DNA of 64,000 nucleotides. It comes from Caenorhabditis remanei. Lineage: Eukaryota; Nematoda; Chromadorea; Rhabditida; Rhabditidae. The first letter of the stretch is position 1; the number at the start of each line of letters is the position of its first letter. Location: NCBI RefSeq assembly GCF_010183535.1, contig NC_071330.1, forward strand, positions 372,001-436,000, given 5' to 3'. Shown one piece after another: positions 57,311-64,000 of the stretch. A model generated the notes under the pieces. It searched no databases. It had not been told where the DNA came from and saw only the letters and a list, made by a program, of their open reading frames with translations. The translations under genes and the position numbers were made by a program.

Positions 57311-58991
57311 TTGTCAAACCAAGCTATTTTACTAAATTTGAGCAGAAATTAGCTTCTAAATTGGCTGAAAACGCGCTAGAAAATTTTTTTTAAACTCAAA
57401 AGAAGTGAAAAGTGTGACGAAAACGCTGAAAAACGGCTGAAAATTGAAGCCGTCGACGTTTCGAAAATATGAGTGACGAAATTGTTGTTGTTTACCTCGA
57501 CTGTGGGCGTCGCGGCTCGCGTCGCGTGTTCTTCGTGGTGATACCCGTCGACCGCCGTTCCTCGTGCGCCTTTGGTACAGTAACCCGAAAATAAGTTTTT
57601 ACTGTACTCCATCGATTTTCGGTGAATTTCCTCTGCCGATAACTGGAAATCTGGGGTTTTGAGAGAACGCCGCAGACTTTTCAGATGTTTTCCGTGATTG
57701 GACAGTGATGTTGCGTCCGGTGAACAACTTCGACGACGAAATGCTTCCTTGAGCGGAAACTGACGACCATTTCGCGTCTACTTCGTTGATAACCCACTTC
57801 TGGCGTGGTTTTCCCTGTTGAAAAGGGCTAAATTTACAGGTTTCTTCCTTCTACCTGTCTCCAAACTTCTTGCTGCTCACTAACGGAGGCTTCTTGTACC
57901 ATCCCTAGCCTGTGTAGGGGCTTTACTCACTAATTTCTGCTTGCTGACCATCCCTTGACTGCGAAGGGGGTGTATGTACGCGAATCCTCTGTACATACCA
58001 CTTCCATGCTCGCGTCCGAGCGCTGTCTCTGCCTTGCACCTACGGCAAGTCATCCCTAGTGACTATAGGGGGAGCGGACACAGGCACGATGCTGTTCTCA
58101 CCTCGCTATGTCCGTGTCGACCTTGCGGACCATCCCTGCTTTGAGGGGCTTGTGTATACAGGCTTGCTGTTCTCACCTTACTTCATGCTCTGAAGCGGAG
58201 CAAATATCTTCACTTTCCACCCGATCAGCTGAACTTCGACGACCATCGCGAATGGAAAAATTGTCTCATCACATTCTGCTATCTCGCGACAACAGAAATG
58301 CAATGGTTTTAGTTGTGGAGAATGCTTTCACACTCAGTTACAGATTGAAACTGCGAGACCTGAGAGTTGTGGGGTTCGTTTGAGAGATGACGCGGTGGTC
58401 ATCCCATATTCAAACTTCCCGCACTTCCCTGTACCAGGACCTCGAATAAATTTACCTTTTGTGTGATTGCGTGCAGTTGTGCAGGAGTTCCTTGTCATTG
58501 AACTATTCCTTGACTGTTGACGATGCCAGATGTTGTTCGTTTGTTTGCGCGTCGAAATACCAAATGTGCTTCGTACCAGCTGAAACGGGATAAACGAGGG
58601 GGAGCTCTGCCGGCGGGAATAACCGGACAGAGAAACGATAACGAGTTTAAACGGGCCGAAAAACTGTTGTGCACACAGTTTTGTTGAGAGGGGAAGAGGG
58701 GAATGCGACGATGGACGGCGGTCCACTGTGAGCTCACGAAATTAGGCAACCCCGGCAGTTCCTACTTTAACCGGTGAAGACGGTTCTTACAGTCGCGCTT
58801 CCCAATAACCTAAATGAAACCCAAAATGTTAAATTTTACCTAAAATACTAATGAAATCCTACAATTACTAACCTAAAACTACAGGCGGGCCCTCCTGTTA
58901 ACTAGAAAAAGGGAAGTAAAAGCCCGTGCGCACTAAAAAATCAATAAAAAGCGGGTGGGTGGGTGGGTGTTTAAACGTCTTAAAGTAAAGA
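57311..58991 (-). other. Untranslated leader of the LTR element with repeated hairpins
   Basis: The 1.7 kb between the primer site and gag has no long ORF. It holds four similar short stem-loops with CCCT...AGGG arms at 57903-57919, 57952-57968, 58054-58070 and 58134-58148. Each is preceded by CTTG-like sequence and ACCAT or GTCAT. A GGGTGGGTGGGTGGGTG run lies at 58952-58968. Such arrays could act in RNA packaging or dimer formation; that role is inference. Confidence 0.6.
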
Positions 58992-59009
58992 CGCAACTCG
59001 CTGCTACCA
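58992..59009 (-). promoter_or_regulatory. Primer binding site
   Basis: TGGTAGCAGCGAGTTGCG begins at the last base of the 5' LTR. TGG matches the CCA end of a tRNA, and the primer tRNA would end CGCAACTCGCTGCTACCA. I cannot name that tRNA without a search. Confidence 0.7.
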
Positions 59010-59354
59010 GTAACGATTATGTGTTTATGCGGGAACACTAAACAGTTATGCGCTTTACTAAAGATTTATTAGTCTATTAATCACGATTACAGATAAAGGG
59101 GCGCGGGGATAAAGGATACAAGAGTGAGTAAAAGGCAACAAAGGTGGGATCAAGAAGATCGGCCTGGAATGAGCTTTCGCCCGGCCTTATATACTGGTGC
59201 GGGGGTGGGAGACATTGGCGCCCGCGGGCGTAGGGCAAACGGGAGAGGTCAAATGGTGTGACAATAACAAAGGGTGAGAGATAGAAGTGCGCGTGGAGAC
59301 GCAGACATTGAAAGTGAGAATTATCAGTCCGTTGAATCCAGTCGATACCTTACA
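59009..59354 (-). repeat. 5' LTR (right copy)
   Basis: 346 bp, identical to the left LTR except for one base in GATCGGCC(C/T)GGAATG as far as I can read. It is flanked on the right by the CTAT target duplication. Confidence 0.93.
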
Positions 59355-60977
59355 CTATTACTCATTTACTACTTTTTACTCATTTACTACTTTAGAGCGA
59401 TATGCTGGGATTCACTTCTAACCATTCTCTTAGGCTTAGGTTTCTTAGAAATTTGGAAAAAGTTGACGAAAACGGTTATTCATCGTATTTGTCAATTGTT
59501 TTCCGAATTTCTAAGAAACCTAAGCCTAAGAGAATGGTGAAAAGTGAAGTAGTAAATGAGCAGTACGGTAGTAAAAGAGTAAAAGTAGTAAATGAGCAAA
59601 CGGTAGTAAATGAGAAAATGGTAGTAAATGAGTTGAAGTAGTAAATGAGTAAGGTAGTAAATGAGGAATTGGTAGTAAATGAGTAGGTAGTAAATGAGTA
59701 TTTGCCAACGTGCTGAGCTCTGGACAAATCGCGAGAGAGTTCTCGTTTTGTGCTCTCGCGGAGCCGATGTTCGTACTCGTTACCTGATGAAAGATATCAA
59801 GGATCTGTTGCCTCACGCGAAGGGAGACTCGAAACTGGATCAACAGAAATCACTGAAAGCACTCAACGAGATTGCTGAAATGAAGAATTGCACGAAAGTG
59901 ATGTATTTCGAGAGCAGAAAGAGAAAAGACACGTATCTTTGGATGTCGAATGTGGAGAAGGGACCGTCGATCAAGTTTCTCGTTCACAATGTCCACACGA
60001 TGAAAGAACTGAAAATGTCTGGAAATTGTTTGAAGGCGTCGAGACCCGTGTTGTCGTTCGACGATGCGTTCGAGCAGAAACCACACTTGAAATTGATCAA
60101 GGAGGTTCTTATGCAGGTAATAATTGAGGAGAAATTGGCTGAAAATCGCTTAAAATTGGTCGAAAAAGACGAGAAATAGCTCAAAACCCCTTAAAATCCA
60201 GAATTTTTTCGCGAAAACTCAGTAACATTGGTTAAAGGCAAAAAACCTTTGAAAATTCACTAACTGGCGGTAGAACTTGCTGAAAATGCCTGAAAATCAA
60301 GCATAATGTGTATTTTTCCATATGAAAAGCTGAAAATGATGATAGAGATGTTTTCTTTCCTCTAGAAATCCCGAATTTTCCACGAAAACTCGTCTTGATC
60401 AATCTGAAAACCGTCTGAAACTGAAATTTTGACCAAAAATTTATATTTCCAGACGCTCGGCACCCCACACCACCATCCACGCAGTCAACCATTCGTCGAT
60501 CACGTCTTCAATTTCTCCGTCGGAGAGGGCGACAAAATCTGGTTTCGTAACTTCCAGATCGTCGACGAGAGTCTTCAGTTGCAGGAAGTTGGTGAGTAAA
60601 AGGGAATTTTTCCAATGAAAAACGCTAAAAATTTCAATTTAGGACCGCGTTTCGTGCTTGAAATGGTCCGTCTGTTCGCCGGTTCATTCGAGGGAGCCGT
60701 CCTCTACGACAACCCGAATTACGTGTCTCCAAATGTGATCCGTCGTGAGCATCGCAAGGGACAACACGCCTACATTGAGAAACAGTTGGCACTGAAGGCG
60801 TCGAATATCAAACAAGCGAAAGTCACTGAGATTCTCGCTGAGAAGACGGTCGATTTGATTGGAAAGGTACGGAAAGGGAATGAATGGGCTGAAAATAGCT
60901 GAAAACCGCTGAGAACTTTCATTCAGATATGGATGAAATCACATTTTTTCTGATTTCAGCTATCAGCAGTCCACATC

Positions 60978-61312
60978 TCTTACAAATTCGCTCCACCGCA
61001 AACGAGAGCGACCGAACTTTTCAACATTTTTGATCTATTATCGGTGTTTTTCAAATTAGCAATGTACGCTTCTTACAACCGCGCTCTACCGAAACCGGAG
61101 AAAATTGTGTGGGAACTTGAGAGATTCAGAGAAAAAGAGACATTTTCCAAGGTGATTTCGGTGGAGCGCAGTTGTAAGAACTGTTAATAACAATTTACAA
61201 AAGAAATTATGAAAATCAGCGATAATAGATCAAAAACTGTGAAAATATGTGTCAGCGCGAGAAGAAACTCTGCGTTTCTCGCCGATACTCTCTCGTTTTC
61301 GGTGGAGACGGT
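60978..61312. mobile_element. Family I MITE with a family II MITE nested inside
   Basis: Family I ends (TTACAAATTCGCTCCACCGC at the left, CTCTCGTTTTCGGTGGAGAC at the right) enclose a complete family II element at about 61055-61190 (CTTACAACCGCGCTCTACCG to GGTGGAGCGCAGTTGTAAGA). The composite fills intron 4 of BRX1 copy C. Confidence 0.75.
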
Positions 61313-61559
61313 TTTTTCATTTTGAAACCGAGTTTCTCTTCATTTTTCCCATAACATCCTAATATCAAACTCTTATTTTCCAGGAATTCGACACTCAAGA
61401 CAACGCGATCGCCGATTCGACGGAAGCGGCCGCCCAGATCGCGGCTCAAATCGAGAAGCGTCGTGTCCGCAAGAAGAAGTCTCAATCTGCCAAGTACACT
61501 GGATCCGATTAATTCCTTTTTCGTTGTTTTCTGCTGTTTTCGTTGTTTTTGTTGTTTTC

Positions 61560-61727
61560 TGTTTTTGACCTTTTTCATAATAATTTACAAAAAAACTGTT
61601 GAAAAACAGCAAAAATACGTCAAAAACAGTGAAAATCTGTGTCGGCGCGATAAAAAACTGAAAAAAAAACTCTACGTCTCTCTCGCCGACTCTCTCTCTC
61701 TCTCGTTTGCGGTGGGGCGCAGTTATA
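61560..61727. mobile_element. Partial family I MITE after BRX1 copy C
   Basis: The right half of the element is clear (TCTCTCTCGTTTGCGGTGGG, then GCGCAGTTATAA). The left half starts in the core at TTTTTGACCTTTTTCATAAT and lacks the TTACAAC end. Confidence 0.7.
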
Positions 61728-61858
61728 AGAGGGGTAAACTAACATGAATTTTATCGAGAAAACAACAATAGAACGTGGTTTAAATCAATAAAATAATTGA
61801 TGAGAAACAAAAACAAATATGAAAACATGAGCAAAGAACAAAAAAAATCAGTTATGAA

Positions 61859-63499
61859 TTATTGAACGTAGTCCACTTCCTCATCTTCTTCATTGTCTAC
61901 CTCCTCATCGTCAAAGTCGTCGTCTTGTTCATCCTCGACATCTGAATCCTCCTCAGAATCATCGTCAAGAAAACCCAACTCGTCGAGAAAATCGTAGTCA
62001 TCGTCATCGTAATCGTAATCAGACTCATCGTAGCGGGATAAATCGTATCTCTTGTAGTAGTCATCCTCCTTTTCGATAGTCTTCTGCTCCGCTGGAATCA
62101 CTTGACAAGACAACGAGGGAGCGAATCGCTCCGTCGGAAGAATTCTGATGAGAATGTGTTTCGATTCGTTGTCCGTACGGATACGAATGTAGTTTTCTTC
62201 TGATTTTCTGGAAAAATAATATTTTGTCTTTTATTTCATACTTGCAAAGTAGTTCTACCACTACGGACCTACTACGGGCCGAATGGCTATTCGTTAATGT
62301 GCCGCGGGCCGAGCTAGAATGGCTTTTTTGGCCATTTTCGTGTTTTTTGGAACTTTTTCCCGGCTCCGCGGCACATTAACGAATAGCCATCCCGGCCCGT
62401 GTCGGTCCGGTTTGCAAGTATGGTTTATTTTCGAACTAACACAGCACGATCGCCAAAATTCGTGAAAAAGTGGCGGAAGACTCTGGGGGTACTTAGTGAA
62501 GCAAAAGATTTTTTGGCCGATTGGAACGTCGTTTTCGATCCATCTCTGTAACAAGAATATATTTAACAATCGATTGAAAAAAAACGATACTTTAATTAAA
62601 TCGAACACGAGAACATTATTGAACTGTCTCAGAGTTAGAAGACTTTTGACATTGGTGACCTGAAAATTAATTATTTTATAAATTTTCAAAACCAAAGTAT
62701 ACTTTACCGTTGGCGACTTCAGAAATGCCTCCGTCTCCAATACACCAATTGCATCATTTCGACACAACACTTCAATCGATTCAAGCATTTTTTTATCGAC
62801 TTTATTTAGGAAAAACTCAGTCAACTGCGTACTGGTCGTATGGAAAATGATACGCTTTACGAGGATAGTATCGATTTGACTATTTTTCAGATATTCCACC
62901 CATTTATTGACTTTTTCCTTTGGTACGAATACTTGAAGGCGCTCGATAATTCCATATTTTAGAATATAAGTGAGAAGTTTGCTTCCACATGAACCTGTAT
63001 GTTTATTACGGGCACATTTGTCTGTTTCATGGAGAAAATAATCGGTTTCATCCTCGACTTCAATTCCACCTTTACACATATAGACATTATCGATTGGATA
63101 GAGGCGAGAATCAACAAGAGATCTTTCAGCACGGGCGGTATGTCGGAGGTTTAATCTGAAAGTTTTCTTTTTAATTTGGCAACGGAAATTGATGTGATGA
63201 ATGAATATGAACCTGGTCTCAAAATCCATTCGACTGATACATTCCATCTTAATTTCCGGCGGGAATTCGTTCCATTTCTCCATGATTGTCAAATCAACAG
63301 CTCCAGTTTTCACGAATTTTTGCCTTTCCATATCTGCCATTTTCTCCAATTTTCCGATTATTTTCTCCATCATTTCTACTTGAATATTTTGTTTCTTCTT
63401 CATTTCTTCCATCTCTTCTGTCAACTTTCTGAAATTTTCTTGGTTTTCCTCTCGAATCGATAGCAGTTCTTCAAGAATCGCCGTGATGTTTTCAGTCAT
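61859..63499 (-). CDS. F-box/FTH protein with coiled-coil start and acidic tail
   Basis: Five exons on the minus strand: 63213-63499 (start), 62708-63155, 62591-62659, 62448-62545 and 61859-62207 (stop). Phases agree if the fourth exon uses a weak GTGCTG donor, giving 416 aa. Residues about 1-60 form a charged coiled coil (ENFRKLTEEMEEMKKKQ). The F-box is FPPEIKMECISRMDFETR, then LNLRHTARAERSLV. An FTH-like region follows, ending in YIRIRTDNESKHILIRILP. The last 75 or so residues are almost all Asp/Glu with Tyr and Ser. By family it would be an SCF ubiquitin-ligase substrate adaptor. The first intron is 57 bp, has no stop in frame, and could be retained. Confidence 0.8.
62241..62418. mobile_element. 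TA-flanked palindromic MITE in the F-box gene
   Basis: Ends CTTGCAAA and TTTGCAAG are flanked by TA on both sides. The arms share GGCTATTCGTTAATGTGCCG, then CGG, in inverted copies (about 62284 and 62380). TA target sites and palindromic arms fit a Tc1/mariner-type MITE. It lies in the last intron. Confidence 0.8.
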
Positions 63500-64000
63500 C
63501 TTCTGGAAATTTAGCTTATGGTTGAAAAATTTAAGAGAAAAATAAGTTTAAAAAAGAAGAAATAGTAAAATTTTTATTAAGAAATGGAAAGGAGAGTACG
63601 GTAGACAACCAAACACTTTGCGGACCTACAGTACCATATCTGTTTTCGTTATTTTGTTTTCTCTGTGACGTCATTTTTTTGTTAGTTTTTGGACGAAAAA
63701 CTGTCAAAAAGTTGTTTTTTTTTATTAAAAATCGGAAAATAAATCAGTCACTTCTCTTTGAAATTATGGTAGATGAGCTGGAACTTGTTTTTCGTTCCCT
63801 CGTGATCAGTGTGCTCCACCGGTGAAAAAACCGGCGACAACCCGGTTTTTTTCACCGGCGAAAACTGTTGTACTTACCGGTGAAATTTTTCTCGGTTTTT
63901 CAGAAATAGAAACCAGACTCTTACAAAATATTTCTATCGCAAACGAGAGAGTATAGGCGAGAGACGTAGAGTAATATTTCGTGCCGACACAAATTTTCAA
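63500..64000. other. Upstream flank of the F-box gene with a hairpin and a MITE end
   Basis: No gene is visible. CCGGTGAAAAAACCGG and CCGGTTTTTTTCACCGG at 63819-63858 form a strong hairpin with a short loop; a further ACCGGTGAAA follows at about 63879. From about 63919 the sequence enters a family I MITE (TTACAAAATATTTCTATCGC, then AAACGAGAGAG) that runs off the window. Confidence 0.6.

Larger units (their letters stand above)
54161..59354 (-). mobile_element. LTR retrotransposon with gag but no pol (non-autonomous)
   Basis: 5194 bp with two 346 bp LTRs and a 4 bp target duplication CTAT (54157-54160, 59355-59358). It is inserted into the foldback element and transcribed on the minus strand. 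A primer-binding-site-like TGGTAGCAGCGAGTTGCG abuts the right LTR (58992-59009), and a purine tract AAAAGAAGGGAGG (54507-54519) abuts the left LTR. The interior holds a Gag-like ORF but no protease, reverse transcriptase, RNase H or integrase. It must have been mobilised by a related complete element. Only one base differs between the LTRs by eye (about 54316 versus 59164), so the insertion is recent. Confidence 0.93.
54036..59706. mobile_element. Foldback/Mutator-like element in BRX1 copy C exon, hosting an LTR element
   Basis: The outer element has ends GGCAAATACTCATTT(G/A)CTAC and the 9 bp target duplication AACGTGCTG at 54027-54035 and 59707-59715. Without the LTR element it is about 473 bp and is one large inverted repeat. 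Its arms contain many CTCATTTACTACC units (54048-54160; reverse at 59540-59702), and its centre pairs CCATTCTCTTAGGCTTAGGT (then TTCTTAGAAATT) with its reverse complement near 59503-59537. A 9 bp duplication and long inverted ends fit a non-autonomous Mutator-like element. There is no transposase. Confidence 0.9.
53393..61512 (+). pseudogene. BRX1 copy C, exon 2 split by nested transposons
   Basis: Exons 53393-53506, 53984-54035 plus 59716-60116, 60453-60591, 60643-60866 and 61384-61512. If the 5.7 kb insert and one 9 bp target duplication are ignored, every exon has the same length as copy A and the frame is open to the normal stop. The coding changes seen are few (for example DDQQVPQ for DDEQVPQ). 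The insert separates RKRA from the rest of WTNRERVLVL, at the start of the Brix domain. A transcript reading into the insert meets stop codons soon after RAG. It was probably a full-length gene before the insertion. Confidence 0.92.

Noticed and set aside
60232..60492. Minus-strand frames opposite BRX1 exons (repeated at 42181, 51253 and 60232)
   Set aside because: They recur only because BRX1 exons recur. They are antisense shadows with no independent support.
1..64000. Bacterial or contaminant origin
   Set aside because: Conserved animal genes with nematode introns and operon spacing run through the whole window; no bacterial gene is present.

Overview
This is nuclear DNA from a nematode, almost certainly a Caenorhabditis species. 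The signs are small genes split by GT...TTTNCAG introns, trans-splice-like acceptors directly before start codons, an operon with about 200-300 bp gene spacing, foldback transposons in introns, and F-box, BTB and Mos1-type HTH family genes. The left gene set (lin-36, AUP1, a PP1-type phosphatase, two cyclin T genes) and the right set (SPCS3, BRX1, MALSU1, an S28 peptidase relic) recall, from memory, C. elegans chromosome III loci near F44B9 and K12H4. The species cannot be named from sequence alone. Gene models below were built by hand; for the multi-exon genes every exon junction was checked for reading-phase agreement.

Layout. 1-6833: 3' part of lin-36 (+). 7373-15726: AUP1 (+), with a complete six-exon PP1-like phosphatase on the other strand inside one intron (9511-12544). 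16612-20222: cyclin T (-), head to head with a second cyclin T (+, 21676-26240). 26241-34440: broken material made from the second cyclin T gene: a third copy lacking exons 1-4, a displaced lone exon, two inverted fragments and a frameshifted BTB gene. 34734-36058: HTH/F-box/FTH gene (+). 36322-37540: small secreted phospholipase A2-like gene (-). 38441-45634: an apparent four-gene operon (small membrane protein, SPCS3, BRX1, MALSU1). 46499-61512: decayed tandem copies of that operon, broken by an 834 bp DNA transposon, a captured zinc-finger gene, and an LTR retrotransposon nested in a foldback element nested in a BRX1 exon. 61859-63499: F-box gene with an acidic tail (-).

Two themes stand out. 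First, introns and intergenic DNA carry very many copies of a short GC-rich motif close to ACGCGTCAAAGGCGCGCCAG, in either orientation, often as same-oriented arrays spaced 40-110 bp, and never seen in an exon. Second, the intact operon copy has no transposon in its coding exons, while both younger copies have coding exons hit by transposons with clean target-site duplications. One duplication junction lies inside a foldback repeat, which suggests repeat-mediated rearrangement.

Functionally, the left half holds transcription regulators (LIN-36 repressor, P-TEFb cyclins) and an ER/lipid-droplet ubiquitin adaptor. The operon groups ER signal-peptide processing, large ribosomal subunit assembly and mitochondrial ribosome assembly, a housekeeping mix typical of nematode operons.
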